This document shows positions 8,518-17,354 of a stretch of 64,000 nucleotides of DNA, in pieces. The notes beneath the pieces were generated by a model, which saw nothing but the letters and a program-made list of their open reading frames with translations, made no database searches and was not told the DNA's origin. How positions within the stretch are numbered: the first letter of the stretch is position 1; the number at the start of each line of letters is the position of its first letter. Origin of the DNA: Paractinoplanes ferrugineus (GTDB lineage Bacteria > Actinomycetota > Actinomycetes > Mycobacteriales > Micromonosporaceae); NCBI RefSeq assembly GCF_016862195.1, contig NZ_BOMM01000002.1:1-64000 (forward strand), read 5' to 3'. The translations under genes and the position numbers were made by a program.

Positions 8518-9282
8518 TTAACCGGCCGACGGGGCATGGTGACGCTGTCGGTACGGAGGGTGACGGAGCCCGTCGATCTCGCTGATTTCCGCGACCCGCC
8601 CCCGGCATTCGTCGCACCAGCGCAGGTGACCGCGCATCCGGTTGGCGTCCCGTGGGGCGAGCCGGCCCCGCAGGTGGACGCCGAGCCGGTCGCCCGCCCA
8701 TCGGCATTCCGGGTGCTCGGCGACCGCGATGTGCTGCTGGAGATAGAGACTTCGCAGGCCCTCACGAGCCCGATGAGCGAGCACCGCCACGGCGTTCGGT
8801 GTCATGCCGAGCATGCCGGCCACCTCGGCGGGCGTGTTGCCCTCGACGGCGGTCTGCCAGAGCACGTCCCGCCAGCGCTCGGGCAGCTGTCTGAAGGCGG
8901 CCGCCGCGTACGCCCGCTCCAGCCGGTCGAGCGCCGGGTCGGTGAACGGCTCGCCCTCGTCGTAGCGGGACAGGTCGTCGGTGAACTCGAGTCGCCGGTC
9001 GTGCCGGGCTCGGTGGTAGCAGACGTGCCGCATGGTCGTGTTCAGGTAGGCGCGGAACGCGACGAGTGGACCTCGGCCGGAGCGCAGCGAGGCGAACACT
9101 TTGGCGAACGTCTCGGCGACCAGGTCTTCCATGTCGGCCGGGTCGCGGGTGAGCCCGTACGCCAGCTGCCGGGCGGCGGTCCGGTGCCGTTCGTAGAGCG
9201 TTCCATAGGCGGCGGTGTCGCCGCCCCGGACCGCGGCCAGCAGGTCGGTATCCGAGTCGGGTTCAGCGATCGGCGTCGTCAT
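8518..9282 (-). CDS. ECF-type RNA polymerase sigma factor with C-terminal zinc-finger motif
   Basis: A 254-residue sigma-70 family protein. Region 2 covers about residues 25-95 (ERHRTAARQLAYGLTRD, DMEDLVAETFAKVFASL) and region 4 about 135-185 (LPERWRDVLWQ, TPAEVAGMLGMTPNAVAVLAHRAR). After region 4 comes HLRGRLAPRDANRMRGHLRWCDECRGRVAEI, here cited in part: the His-x3-Cys-x2-Cys pattern (HLRWCDEC) is that of zf-HC2 anti-sigma factors. A strong GGGGGCAGGA ribosome site precedes ATG 9282. No separate anti-sigma gene adjoins, so the fused motif may act in regulation, perhaps as a redox or zinc switch (inference). About 40 residues follow the finger. Confidence 0.88.
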   Translation of the reverse strand: MTTPIAEPDSDTDLLAAVRGGDTAAYGTLYERHRTAARQLAYGLTRDPADMEDLVAETFAKVFASLRSGRGPLVAFRAYLNTTMRHVCYHRARHDRRLEFTDDLSRYDEGEPFTDPALDRLERAYAAAAFRQLPERWRDVLWQTAVEGNTPAEVAGMLGMTPNAVAVLAHRAREGLRSLYLQQHIAVAEHPECRWAGDRLGVHLRGRLAPRDANRMRGHLRWCDECRGRVAEISEIDGLRHPPYRQRHHAPSAG

Positions 9283-9595
9283 TCCTGCCCCCTGAAGCGG
9301 AAGTGAGAGGAAAGACCAGATACCCGCAGTTTAGGGCGTTAAGTCCGTTTTACGGAAGTCAACCGAACGGCCAGCCGCGTGCCGGCTGTTTCCCCGCTGA
9401 TGCGCGGAAGTGCGCTTGGGAGCGAAGAATCGATCGTCTGTAAGCACATCGACCGAGGATTGTGCGGTTGTCCACAGGAAATACCGACGAACGCCATCCC
9501 TCTCCGCCCTAGTCTGAGTTGACTCCCATGACCTGCGGGCCGGGTGTCACCGGCCGCGATGGGTCATTGGTCAGTGCCGACCGAAGGAGATCGCC
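9283..9595. other. 313-bp divergent intergenic region, sigma factor / pckG
   Basis: No gene seen. It must hold the divergent promoters of the ECF sigma factor and of PEP carboxykinase. Near the pckG end there is a GC-rich palindrome (GGCCGG-6 nt-CCGGCC, about 9540-9557) just upstream of the GAAGGAGA ribosome site. A lone DnaA-box-like nonamer (ttgtccaca) occurs at 9468-9476 without companions. I could not pick a convincing -35/-10 pair. Confidence 0.5.
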
Positions 9596-11401
9596 TTGCC
9601 TCAGCCCCCGACCTCACACCCGCGTCTGCTCGCGTGGATCGACGAGGTAGCCGCCCTGACCACGCCGGACCGGATCGTCTGGTGCGACGGCTCGGAGTCG
9701 GAATGGAGCGGCATCACCGATGCCCTCGTCGACTCCGGTGCCCTGGTCCGCCTCGACCCGGCCAAGAAGCCCAACTCGTTCCGGGCCCGCACCGACCCCG
9801 GCGACGTCGCCCGGGTCGAGGAGCGCACCTACATCTGCTCGGTCGACGAGGCGGACGCCGGTCCCACCAACAACTGGATGGCGCCGGCCGAGATGAAGTC
9901 GACGATGACCGAGCTGTACCGCGGCTGCATGACCGGCCGGACGATGTACGTCGTCCCGTTCTGCATGGGCCCGCTCGACGCGCCGACCTCGATGTTCGGC
10001 GTGGAGCTGACCGACAGCCCCTACGTGGTCGCCAGCATGCGCATCATGACCCGGATGGGGGCCGAGGTGCTGAGCGCGATGGGTGCGGACAAGGACTTCG
10101 TGCCCTGCCTGCACTCGGTCGGCGCGCCGCTGGCGCCCGGTCAGCAGGACGTGGCGTGGCCGTGCAACGAGACGAAATACATCTCGCACTTCCCGGAGAC
10201 GCGGGAGATCTGGTCCTACGGCTCCGGCTACGGGGGCAACTCGCTGCTCGGCAAGAAGTGCTACGCGCTGCGTATCGCCAGTGTCGCCGCCCGGGACGAG
10301 GGCTGGCTCGCCGAACACATGCTGATCATGAAGCTGACCTCGCCCGAGGGTCAGGTCCGCTACCTCGCCGGCGCGTTCCCGTCGGCCTGCGGCAAGACCA
10401 ACCTCGCGATGCTCGAGCCGACCCTGCCCGGCTGGAAGGTCGAGACGGTGGGCGACGACATCGCCTGGATGCGGTTCGGTGAGGACGGTCGGCTCTGGGC
10501 CACCAACCCGGAATACGGCCTCTTCGGCGTCGCGCCCGGCACCGACTTCCACACCAACCCCAACGCGATGCGCACGCTCGCCCGCGGCAACTCGGTATTC
10601 ACCAACGTGGCGCTGACCGACGACGGCGACATCTGGTGGGAGGGCATGGGCGAGCCCCCCGCGCACCTCACCGACTGGAAGAACAACGACTGGACCCCGT
10701 CGTCCGAAACCCCTTCGAGCCACCCCAACAGCAGATTTTGTACGCCCATCGAACAGTGCCCGATTCTTGCCGACGAATACCACGATCCCCGTGGCGTCCC
10801 GATCGACGCGATCCTCTTCGGTGGCCGTCGCAAGACCACGGTTCCGCTGGTCACCGAGGCGCGCGACTGGGTGCACGGGGTCTACCTCGGGGCCACCCTG
10901 TCCAGCGAGACGACAGCCGCGGCGGTCGGTCAGGTCGGCGTGGTGCGGCGCGACCCGATGGCGATGCTGCCGTTCATCGGCTACCACGCCGGCGACTACT
11001 TCCAGCACTGGATCGACATGGCCAAGGGCGCCTCGGGGGACGCCGCCAAGCTGCCGAAGGTGTTCTACGTCAACTGGTTCCGGCGCGACTCCGACGGCGG
11101 CTTCCTGTGGCCGGGCTTCGGCGAGAACAGCCGGGTGCTCAAGTGGATCGTCGAGCGCCTCGACGGCACGGGCGAGGCGGTCGAGACGGCCATCGGCCAG
11201 GTCCCGACGCCGCGGGCGATCGACGTCACCGGCCTCGACCTCGACCAGGCCGCGCTGGAAGCGGTGCTGCGCGTCGACCGGGACGAGTGGCTGGCCGAGA
11301 TTCCGCAGGTGACCGAGTGGTTCACCGAGTTCGGCGACAAGCTGCCCGCCGTACTCTGGGCTGAGCTCGACGCCCTGCGCGCCCGCCTCGCCGACGCCTG
11401 A
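9596..11401 (+). CDS. pckG: Phosphoenolpyruvate carboxykinase (GTP)
   Basis: A 601-residue enzyme converting oxaloacetate plus GTP to PEP, CO2 and GDP, the first committed step of gluconeogenesis. The kinase-1a loop FPSACGKTN is at residues 261-269 with the active-site Cys at 265, matching the mobile-loop cysteine of GTP-type enzymes. Other family blocks are [21 protein letters not shown] and [18 protein letters not shown]. Length is normal for the family. The start is a TTG at 9596, the correct choice because GAAGGAGA lies 5 bases upstream and the family N-terminus follows. A strong hairpin follows the stop. GlpX, another gluconeogenic enzyme, lies about 7 kb away. Confidence 0.97.
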   Translation: MPQPPTSHPRLLAWIDEVAALTTPDRIVWCDGSESEWSGITDALVDSGALVRLDPAKKPNSFRARTDPGDVARVEERTYICSVDEADAGPTNNWMAPAEMKSTMTELYRGCMTGRTMYVVPFCMGPLDAPTSMFGVELTDSPYVVASMRIMTRMGAEVLSAMGADKDFVPCLHSVGAPLAPGQQDVAWPCNETKYISHFPETREIWSYGSGYGGNSLLGKKCYALRIASVAARDEGWLAEHMLIMKLTSPEGQVRYLAGAFPSACGKTNLAMLEPTLPGWKVETVGDDIAWMRFGEDGRLWATNPEYGLFGVAPGTDFHTNPNAMRTLARGNSVFTNVALTDDGDIWWEGMGEPPAHLTDWKNNDWTPSSETPSSHPNSRFCTPIEQCPILADEYHDPRGVPIDAILFGGRRKTTVPLVTEARDWVHGVYLGATLSSETTAAAVGQVGVVRRDPMAMLPFIGYHAGDYFQHWIDMAKGASGDAAKLPKVFYVNWFRRDSDGGFLWPGFGENSRVLKWIVERLDGTGEAVETAIGQVPTPRAIDVTGLDLDQAALEAVLRVDRDEWLAEIPQVTEWFTEFGDKLPAVLWAELDALRARLADA

Positions 11402-11404
11402 TCT

Positions 11405-11437
11405 CCGGGTGCGGTGAGCCGTGCTCGCCGCACCCGG
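11405..11437 (+). terminator. Stem-loop after pckG
   Basis: A 15-bp stem with one mismatched pair (arms 11405-11419 and 11423-11437) encloses a 3-base loop and starts three bases after the pckG stop. No T-run follows, as is common in high-GC actinobacteria. It probably ends or stabilises the pckG transcript. Confidence 0.7.
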
Positions 11438-11523
11438 CGTGCCCTCCCCGGATGCGCGGGACGGCAGAAAAGAACCCTCCCGGACGACGCCGCCCGCCGT
11501 TGACAGGGCTAGGGTTGGCCCCG

Positions 11524-12294
11524 ATGAGCGTGCGGTCTCTGGTTTATTCGTTCTATGAGCGGCGGCTGGCCGGAAAGCTGGCCGGCAAGCCGGTGCCTCA
11601 GCATGTCGGCGTCATGTGTGACGGAAACCGGCGCTGGGCTCGTGAGATGGGCTTCGTCGACCCCAACGACGGGCATCGCGTCGGTGCCGTCCGGGTCAAG
11701 GAGCTGCTCGCCTGGTGTGACCAGGCCGGCATCAAGCACGTCACGCTCTACCTCTTGGCGACCGACAACCTTCGTCGCCCGTCGGCCGAGCTCGACCCAC
11801 TCGTGAACATCATCGAGGACCTCGCGGCCGAGTTGGCCGAGGACGGCAACCCCTGGCGGTTGCGCATGGTGGGTGCGCTCGACCTGCTCCCGGCCGACAC
11901 CGCGACCGCGCTGAAGGCGGCCCAGGAGAAGACCCGTGACCGCACCGTCGGGGTCGAGGTCAACATGGCGGTCGGCTACGGCGGGCGCCGCGAGATCGCG
12001 GACGCGGTGCGCTCGCTGATGCAGGAGCACGCGGCGCGCGGCGGCACGCTCGAGGAACTCGCCGAGGTTCTCGACGTCGAGCACATCGCCGAGCACCTCT
12101 ACACCCGCGGCCAACCCGACCCTGACCTGGTCATCCGCACGAGCGGCGAGCAGCGGCTCTCCGGCTTCCTGCTGTGGCAGTCGGCGCACTCGGAGTTCTA
12201 CTTCCACGACGCCAACTGGCCCGACTTCCGCCGGATCGACTTCCTCCGGGCGCTGCGGTCGTACAGCAACCGGCAGCGCCGTTACGGCGCCTAG
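11524..12294 (+). CDS. Isoprenyl transferase (cis-prenyltransferase, short-chain Z-FPP synthase-like)
   Basis: A 256-residue UppS-family enzyme. The pyrophosphate-binding motif MCDGNRRWAREMG lies near residues 31-43, and TSGEQRLSGFLLWQSAHSEF carries the C-terminal substrate and Mg residues. Sequence and length are closer, from memory, to M. tuberculosis Rv1086, which makes (2Z,6E)-farnesyl diphosphate, than to the longer decaprenyl synthase Rv2361c. A product short enough to prime polyprenyl phosphate synthesis is therefore inferred. I chose ATG 11524 over 11452, since the extra 24 residues are unlike the family and overlap the promoter region. It converges with the phosphatase gene, 4 bp apart. 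Confidence 0.9.
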   Translation: MSVRSLVYSFYERRLAGKLAGKPVPQHVGVMCDGNRRWAREMGFVDPNDGHRVGAVRVKELLAWCDQAGIKHVTLYLLATDNLRRPSAELDPLVNIIEDLAAELAEDGNPWRLRMVGALDLLPADTATALKAAQEKTRDRTVGVEVNMAVGYGGRREIADAVRSLMQEHAARGGTLEELAEVLDVEHIAEHLYTRGQPDPDLVIRTSGEQRLSGFLLWQSAHSEFYFHDANWPDFRRIDFLRALRSYSNRQRRYGA

Positions 12295-12298
12295 CGCG

Positions 12299-13105
12299 TC
12301 AGAAGCGACTCAGACCGTCGGTGAGGAACTGGGCCACGGCATCGGGCGAGTCGAGCGTCAGGTCGGCCGCGTTGGACACGTCGGCGCCGGTCTCCGGGTT
12401 GGCCACCGCGACCGCGACCCCGAAGAAGCCGGGATCGACCGCCTCGCGGGCGCGCAGCGCGTCGAACGCCTTGATGTCGGACATGTCGTCGCCGAAATAC
12501 CAGGCGCAGCCCGCGTTGCGGACGCCCTCGGTGATGACCATGCCCTTGTCCTGGTCGACCGGCGGTTTCAGCTCGATCACCATGCGACCGCCCTGGATCT
12601 TGAGGCCATGGCGTTCGGCCTGCTCGTGACCCCAGCGCTCCACCTCACCCCCGAGTTGCGGGGCGGTGCGGTAGTGCAGGGCCACCGAGAGGCGCTTGAA
12701 CTCCACCAGGATCTGTGGGGGCAGCTCGGTGCGGGCTCGGTCGGCCAGGCTCTCCATGGCCGGTATCCAGGGCAGGGCGGCCGGCTCGGTCACCACCTCG
12801 CCGTCGTGCCAGACCTCCAGGCCGTAGAGGCCGTAGAGGTCGACCCGCTCCAACGACAGGAATCGCGACCGCAGAAAACTGACCGGCCGGGCGGACACGA
12901 TCGCTACCCGCCGCACAGCGGTCGCGAGTCGTTCGAGCACGCCCGGCACCGCGGCGACCGGCTGTGATGCGTCCGGGTCGTCGGTGACGGGCGACAAGAC
13001 GCCGTCGAAGTCGAAGAAGAAGGTGGTCTCGGCCGACCGTTGAGCGGTTACCGCCCACGCGTCGGCAATGCTCAGCGGATGGTTCGGGCGCGGAGTCTCA
13101 GCCAC
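12299..13105 (-). CDS. Trehalose-phosphatase-like HAD hydrolase (OtsB)
   Basis: A 268-residue HAD-superfamily phosphatase. Motif [10 protein letters not shown] begins at residue 32, with Asp32 the nucleophile and Asp34 the acid/base. Motif II is in VSARP, and motif III/IV is [13 protein letters not shown], preceded by [10 protein letters not shown]. The cap-region sequence ([21 protein letters not shown]) matches trehalose-6-phosphate phosphatases, which complete trehalose synthesis from UDP-glucose and glucose-6-phosphate. The GTG start at 13105 begins the conserved N-terminus. No OtsA (synthase) gene adjoins, so the partner must be elsewhere; a role on another sugar phosphate cannot be excluded. 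Confidence 0.87.
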   Translation of the reverse strand: MAETPRPNHPLSIADAWAVTAQRSAETTFFFDFDGVLSPVTDDPDASQPVAAVPGVLERLATAVRRVAIVSARPVSFLRSRFLSLERVDLYGLYGLEVWHDGEVVTEPAALPWIPAMESLADRARTELPPQILVEFKRLSVALHYRTAPQLGGEVERWGHEQAERHGLKIQGGRMVIELKPPVDQDKGMVITEGVRNAGCAWYFGDDMSDIKAFDALRAREAVDPGFFGVAVAVANPETGADVSNAADLTLDSPDAVAQFLTDGLSRF

Positions 13106-13361
13106 GAGGCCAGATTACCTGTCGTACGTCCGGTTGCGAGCCCGAGAAATTGTCGCGAGCCAAGTTTTGCGTACTACCGGATTGGTTCGATCACCGCTAG
13201 CGTTCTTCCCATGGCGCGGGGTCATCCCGAGCCAGACGGTAGGCCCGGACCTGCGACAAGTACGCCACGGGGCCCGCAATCCGACCCCGTGTACGTGCCG
13301 GGCACCGGAGGTGCGAACCGCGGGCGTCGACGGGTTGCACGCCCGCCCCTGGAGCAGGCCT

Positions 13362-14753
13362 GTGACACCACGCCGATCTGACGCCGAGGGCAACAAATCC
13401 AGCACCCGCGCCGCCACGGGACGCACCTCCCGTGACCGTCACGCCGACGCGGAACCGGCCCCGCAGGGCCGGGTTTTTGTTCTGGACACCTCGGTCCTGC
13501 TGTCCGACCCGGCGGCGTTCCGCCGGTTCACCGACCACGAAGTGGTGATTCCGCTCGTGGTCATTTCGGAGTTGGAGGGCAAGCGGCATCACCCTGAGCT
13601 GGGCTGGTTCGCGCGGCAGGCGCTGCGCATGCTGGACGAGCTGCGGATCAAGCACGGCCGGCTGGACACGCCGGTGCTCTGCAACGACGAGGGCGGCACC
13701 CTCCAGGTCGAGCTGAACCACGCCGACCAGAGTGTGCTTCCGTACGGCTTCCGCAACGACTCGAACGACACCCGCATCCTCTCGGTCGCGCTGGGACTGG
13801 CCGCCGAGGGCCGCGACGTGACGCTCGTCAGCAAGGACATGCCGCTGCGGGTCAAGGCGGCCTCGGTCGGCCTGACCGCCGACGAATACCGGCACGGCCA
13901 GGCCAGCGACCCGACCTGGACCGGCATGGCCGACCTCAAGCTGAGCGAGGAGCGGGTTGCTGCGCTCTACGCCGGTGAGGAGCTCGAGGTCGAGGAGGCC
14001 GAGAACCTGCCGTGCCACACCGGCCTGGTGATTCATTCCACACGTGGCTCCGCGCTCGGCCGGGTGAATCCCGACAAGTCGATCCGCCTCGTCCGGGGGG
14101 ACCGGGAGGCCTTCGGCCTGCGCGGCCGCTCCGCCGAGCAGCGGGTGGCGCTCGACATCCTGCTCGACGAGTCGATCGGCATCGTCTCGCTGGGTGGCCG
14201 GGCCGGCACCGGTAAGTCGGCGCTCGCGCTGATGGCCGGCCTCGAGGCGACGATGGAGCGCAACCGCCACAAGAAGGTGATCGTGTTTCGCCCGCTGTAC
14301 GCGGTGGGTGGCCAGGAGCTGGGCTATCTCCCCGGCACCGAGAACGAGAAGATGTCGCCGTGGGCGCAGGCGGTCTTCGACACCCTCGGCGCGGTGGTGC
14401 ACGCCAACGTGATGGAGGAGGTCATGGCGCGCGGCATGCTCGAGGTGCTGCCGCTGACCCACATCCGCGGCCGGAGCCTGCACGACGCCTTCGTGATCGT
14501 CGACGAGGCGCAGTCACTCGAACGCAACGTGCTCCTCACCGTGCTGTCCCGCATCGGCCAGGGGTCGCGCGTCGTGCTGACCCACGACGTCGCGCAACGG
14601 GACAATCTGCGGGTCGGGCGACACGACGGCGTAACCGCCGTGATCGAGGCCTTGAAGGGACATCCGATCTTCGCGCACGTCACGCTCACCCGTTCCGAAC
14701 GGTCACCGATCGCCGAGGTGGTCACCGACCTGTTGGAGGAGATTCCTCTCTGA
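13362..14753 (+). CDS. PhoH-family ATPase with N-terminal PIN domain (PhoH2)
   Basis: A 463-residue protein. An N-terminal PIN ribonuclease domain begins with [13 protein letters not shown] (Asp42) and includes [13 protein letters not shown] and [11 protein letters not shown] with its acidic residues. The PhoH ATPase domain has Walker A GRAGTGKS (Lys285) and Walker [10 protein letters not shown]. In M. tuberculosis the same fusion (PhoH2) is reported to unwind and cleave RNA. I chose GTG 13362 because GGAG lies 8 bases upstream and a conserved PIN start follows; the upstream extension to 13068 reads through the otsB promoter region. Its position downstream of the cis-prenyltransferase matches mycobacterial gene order. 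Confidence 0.93.
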   Translation: MTPRRSDAEGNKSSTRAATGRTSRDRHADAEPAPQGRVFVLDTSVLLSDPAAFRRFTDHEVVIPLVVISELEGKRHHPELGWFARQALRMLDELRIKHGRLDTPVLCNDEGGTLQVELNHADQSVLPYGFRNDSNDTRILSVALGLAAEGRDVTLVSKDMPLRVKAASVGLTADEYRHGQASDPTWTGMADLKLSEERVAALYAGEELEVEEAENLPCHTGLVIHSTRGSALGRVNPDKSIRLVRGDREAFGLRGRSAEQRVALDILLDESIGIVSLGGRAGTGKSALALMAGLEATMERNRHKKVIVFRPLYAVGGQELGYLPGTENEKMSPWAQAVFDTLGAVVHANVMEEVMARGMLEVLPLTHIRGRSLHDAFVIVDEAQSLERNVLLTVLSRIGQGSRVVLTHDVAQRDNLRVGRHDGVTAVIEALKGHPIFAHVTLTRSERSPIAEVVTDLLEEIPL

Positions 14754-14793
14754 GGTGACACTCGTGCGGGGGAGGTTTCGCCTGGTTTGCGCG

Positions 14794-14818
14794 TAAAATT
14801 TGCGTGAGCAAAGTCACA
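14794..14818 (+). promoter_or_regulatory. CRP-type binding site with adjacent -10-like box, upstream of secreted transglycosylase gene
   Basis: GTGA (14804-14807), six bases, then TCAC (14814-14817) is a perfect CRP/FNR-family palindrome, flanked by C and A. A TAAAAT at 14794-14799 is a plausible -10 box immediately upstream, though no good -35 is seen. CRP control of the resuscitation-promoting factor gene rpfA is known in M. tuberculosis, and the gene downstream here has the same secreted muralytic layout. The leader from here to the start codon would be about 220 nt. The position just after the -10 would fit repression. Confidence 0.55.
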
Positions 14819-15036
14819 GTAGCGCGCCACCATTTCACATCCACTTAACTCTGCGCCATGGTGTTCGGCGAGCATCATCGCGTGGTCGTCTTCGTCGGAG
14901 ATCGACGTCGGGCCACTTTCCCGATCGAAGTTGATCGAGATGTCGGCCCGAGTGGTCGCGGTGCTCGCGGCACGGCCCACCACCGTTCCCGGTGGCCGGA
15001 CGTGCCGCGTCATTGCCCCCGACGAAGGGATACTTC

Positions 15037-15774
15037 GTGAATCGGCTTGCGAGCCGGGTCGGAGTGCGTGTCGCGTCGGTCGGCCTGCTTGTGGCGGGTC
15101 TGATCGCGGGTGTGTACCTCGGACAGGACCGAGTGGTCCAGGCGCAGCAGCGGACCTCCGAAGCGTCGAACATCGTCCAGGTGGACGTGGACGACATGCA
15201 GCTGCTCAAGCAGCGCCAGAGCCAGCACGCCGCGGCGCGCGCGTTCCAGCGCGAGGCTGAGGGTGACGCGGCGGCCAAGGCGGCGACGGAGGCCAAGTCG
15301 GCAGCGACCAAGGCGCACACGGTCGAGACCAAGGCGATCGCCGAGAAGAAGGCGGCGGCTGAGGCGGCCGCGGCTGCTGCTGCGGCGGCGACTGCGACGG
15401 CCAAGACCAAGTCCGCCGACAGCGGGGGCCCGGTTTCCTACACCGGCGACATCCCGAGCTCCTGCAGCGAATACAGCGGCAGCCGGGGCGTGGGTTGTGC
15501 CCTGATGCTCCAGGCCGGTTTCGGGCTCGACCAGTTCCCCTGCTTGGACAAGCTGTTCAAGAAGGAGAGCGGGTGGAACTACAAGGCCACGAACCACAGC
15601 TCGGGTGCGTACGGAATCCCGCAGGCTCTGCCCGGCAGCAAGATGGCGTCGGTGGCGTCGGACTGGAAGAGCAATCCGGCCACGCAGATCAAGTGGGGCC
15701 TCAACTACATCGAAGGCCGCTATAACACCCCCTGTGGAGCCTGGTCGCACTCGCAAGACACCGGTTGGTACTGA
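15037..15774 (+). CDS. Secreted lytic-transglycosylase-like protein
   Basis: A 245-residue exported protein. Residues 1-35 form a signal peptide or anchor (VGLLVAGLIAGVYLG). An Ala/Lys/Glu/Thr-rich helical spacer with coiled-coil character covers about 40-130. The C-terminal SLT-fold domain starts near CSEYSGSRGVGC, has Glu177 in LFKKESGWN as probable catalytic acid, and continues AYGIPQALPGSKM and IKWGLNYIEGRY. Four cysteines in the domain could form disulfides. Such proteins cleave peptidoglycan glycan strands. GTG 15037 is chosen for the GAAGGGA ribosome site 6 bases upstream. A CRP-type site lies upstream and a perfect hairpin terminator downstream. Confidence 0.88.
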   Translation: MNRLASRVGVRVASVGLLVAGLIAGVYLGQDRVVQAQQRTSEASNIVQVDVDDMQLLKQRQSQHAAARAFQREAEGDAAAKAATEAKSAATKAHTVETKAIAEKKAAAEAAAAAAAAATATAKTKSADSGGPVSYTGDIPSSCSEYSGSRGVGCALMLQAGFGLDQFPCLDKLFKKESGWNYKATNHSSGAYGIPQALPGSKMASVASDWKSNPATQIKWGLNYIEGRYNTPCGAWSHSQDTGWY

Positions 15775-15801
15775 TTCCGTACTAATTGGACGAACTTGAT
15801 C

Positions 15802-15833
15802 ATCGGCCGCGCGGCGTATGCCGCGCGGCCGAT
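15802..15833 (+). terminator. Rho-independent terminator after the transglycosylase gene
   Basis: A perfect 14-bp inverted repeat (15802-15815 and 15820-15833) with a GTAT tetraloop, followed by TTGTTGT. It starts 27 bp after the stop codon. Its presence also rules out the long start (15796) for the next gene. Confidence 0.88.
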
Positions 15834-15846
15834 TTGTTGTGATCAA

Positions 15847-16644
15847 ATGCGGCTTATGGCAAGAAATGTCGTGTCTCGACTGCTGGCGGGCGCCATTGCG
15901 GTGGGGCTGGCCGCGATAGCCGGGGTCGCCTACGCCGGCGGCGCGCGGCGGCCGATCCGCGAAGTGGTCGGTGGGGTCCCGGCGCCCGAGGGCAAGTTCC
16001 CCTGGGTGGTCCGGCTGTCGATGGGCTGCGGGGGCGCGTTGACCGCGCCGCGCGTCGTGCTCACCGCCGGGCACTGCGTGGACGGGACCGGCGATACCGA
16101 GAAGATCGAGGTCGTGGCGGGCGCGGTCGACCTGAAATCCCCCAAAGCGCAGAGCGCCCACTCGGTACGGGTCTACCGGGCGCCCGGCTTCCGCGACGAG
16201 ACCCGCGGCGACGACTGGGCGGTCATCCGCCTCGACCACCCGCTGAACCTGCCGGTGCTCCCGCTCAGCGGCACCGACGCCGACAAGGGTGAGTTCGTCG
16301 TCATGGGCTGGGGGCAGACCCGCGAGGACTCGTTGAAGCAGGAGCAACGGCTGCACTACGCCACCGTGCCGACCGTCTCCGACGACGAGTGCGCCAAGGA
16401 GTACAAGCGGGCCGGGGTGCGGCTGGTCGCCGACGAGTCGATCTGCGCCGGCACCAAGACGGTCGACACCTGCCAGGGTGACTCGGGCGGACCCATGGTC
16501 GGCCGCGACGCGCACGGTGGGTGGGTGCAGATCGGCATCGTCAGCTGGGGGCTGGGCTGCGCCCGAGACGGCTATCCGGGCGTCTACACCCAGATCGCTA
16601 CGTTCCGCGACGAAATTCGCAAAGCGGTCGCTCGGCTGAGCTGA
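15847..16644 (+). CDS. Secreted trypsin-like serine protease (S1)
   Basis: A 265-residue pre-protein. A Sec signal peptide (about residues 1-30, ending AYA) precedes the chymotrypsin fold. The catalytic triad is His76 in TAGHC, Asp123 in GDDWAVI and Ser213 in GDSGGP. Asp207, six residues before the serine (DTCQGDSGG), predicts trypsin-like cleavage after Lys/Arg. Paired cysteines (CGG, GHC, ESIC, TCQGD, GLGCARDGYP) fit the usual disulfides. There is no long pro-region; VVGG near residue 40 may be the mature N-terminus. ATG 15847 or 15856 could start translation; neither has a clear ribosome site. Confidence 0.9.
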   Translation: MRLMARNVVSRLLAGAIAVGLAAIAGVAYAGGARRPIREVVGGVPAPEGKFPWVVRLSMGCGGALTAPRVVLTAGHCVDGTGDTEKIEVVAGAVDLKSPKAQSAHSVRVYRAPGFRDETRGDDWAVIRLDHPLNLPVLPLSGTDADKGEFVVMGWGQTREDSLKQEQRLHYATVPTVSDDECAKEYKRAGVRLVADESICAGTKTVDTCQGDSGGPMVGRDAHGGWVQIGIVSWGLGCARDGYPGVYTQIATFRDEIRKAVARLS

Positions 16645-16682
16645 TATTGGCGGCTTTCGCCGTTGCCTGGGACCATCGAACG

Positions 16683-17348
16683 ATGAGTTACGGCGGCACC
16701 GACCCACAGTCAGAAGCGGCGAAGTTCGGAACCGATGCGTTCTACGCCTCGCTGGGCCGAGCCTTCGTAACCATGTGTGCTGTCATCCCGCTCCTGTTCC
16801 TGGTCGAGGCGATCGACAAAGGCATCGGCTCGGGTCAGCTTGACGTGGCCGGCGGCATCATCCCGCACCACGTCAACGGCCTCGACGGCATCCTGTTCAG
16901 CCCGTTCCTGCACGCCGGCTGGGACCACCTCTACGGCAACGCAGTTCCACTGATCCTGGTCGGCACCTTCGCCCTGGCCGGTGGGGTGCGCCGATTCATC
17001 TGGTCGACCGCTCTGATCATGCTGGTGAGCGGCCTCGGCGTGTGGTTCGTGGGCGACCCCAACAGCGTGGTGGTCGGCGCGAGCGGCGTCATCTTCGGCT
17101 ATCTCGGCCTGCTGCTGACCCGCGGCCTGGTCGAGCGCAGCTGGTGGAACTTCGCGGTGGCGTTGTTCATCGGCCTGCTGTACTGGTACCAGGTCTACAA
17201 CATCCTGCCGACCGACGCGGCGATCTCCTGGCAGGGTCATCTACTCGGCCTGCTCGGTGGCGCGCTCGCGGCCGTTCTGCTCCGCCGCAAGCGCCCCAAG
17301 CGGGTCCTGGCACCGTCCTCGGCCGGCACCACGCTCACCGACCTCTGA
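16683..17348 (+). CDS. Rhomboid family intramembrane serine protease
   Basis: A 221-residue polytopic protein with about six helices. The rhomboid signature is present: HAGWDHLYGN (conserved His and Asn in helix 2), GASG with nucleophile Ser134 followed by VIFGYLG, and the catalytic His186 in SWQGHLLG. It cleaves membrane-spanning substrates within or near the bilayer; the substrate is not known. The start is the ATG at 16683, with GGGA about 9 bases upstream. It lies 38 bp after the S1 protease gene and converges with the luciferase-like gene. The tail is basic (RRKRPKR), so the C-terminus is probably cytoplasmic. Confidence 0.92.
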   Translation: MSYGGTDPQSEAAKFGTDAFYASLGRAFVTMCAVIPLLFLVEAIDKGIGSGQLDVAGGIIPHHVNGLDGILFSPFLHAGWDHLYGNAVPLILVGTFALAGGVRRFIWSTALIMLVSGLGVWFVGDPNSVVVGASGVIFGYLGLLLTRGLVERSWWNFAVALFIGLLYWYQVYNILPTDAAISWQGHLLGLLGGALAAVLLRRKRPKRVLAPSSAGTTLTDL

Positions 17349-17354
17349 GGACGA

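Noticed and set aside
9468..9476. DnaA-box-like nonamer upstream of pckG
   Set aside because: A single copy with no cluster, no AT-rich region and no dnaA/dnaN genes nearby; not an origin.
13068..13361. N-terminal extension of the PIN-PhoH protein by 98 residues
   Set aside because: It overlaps the promoter and start of the divergent phosphatase and has shadow-like composition; GTG 13362 has a ribosome site.
14754..15036. Possible ydaO (cyclic di-AMP) riboswitch before the transglycosylase-like gene
   Set aside because: Such leaders are common before rpf-type genes in actinobacteria, but I could not find the conserved GGGGGAACC and pseudoknot partner segments. Only the CRP-type palindrome and a small CCACCG/CGGTGG hairpin are visible.
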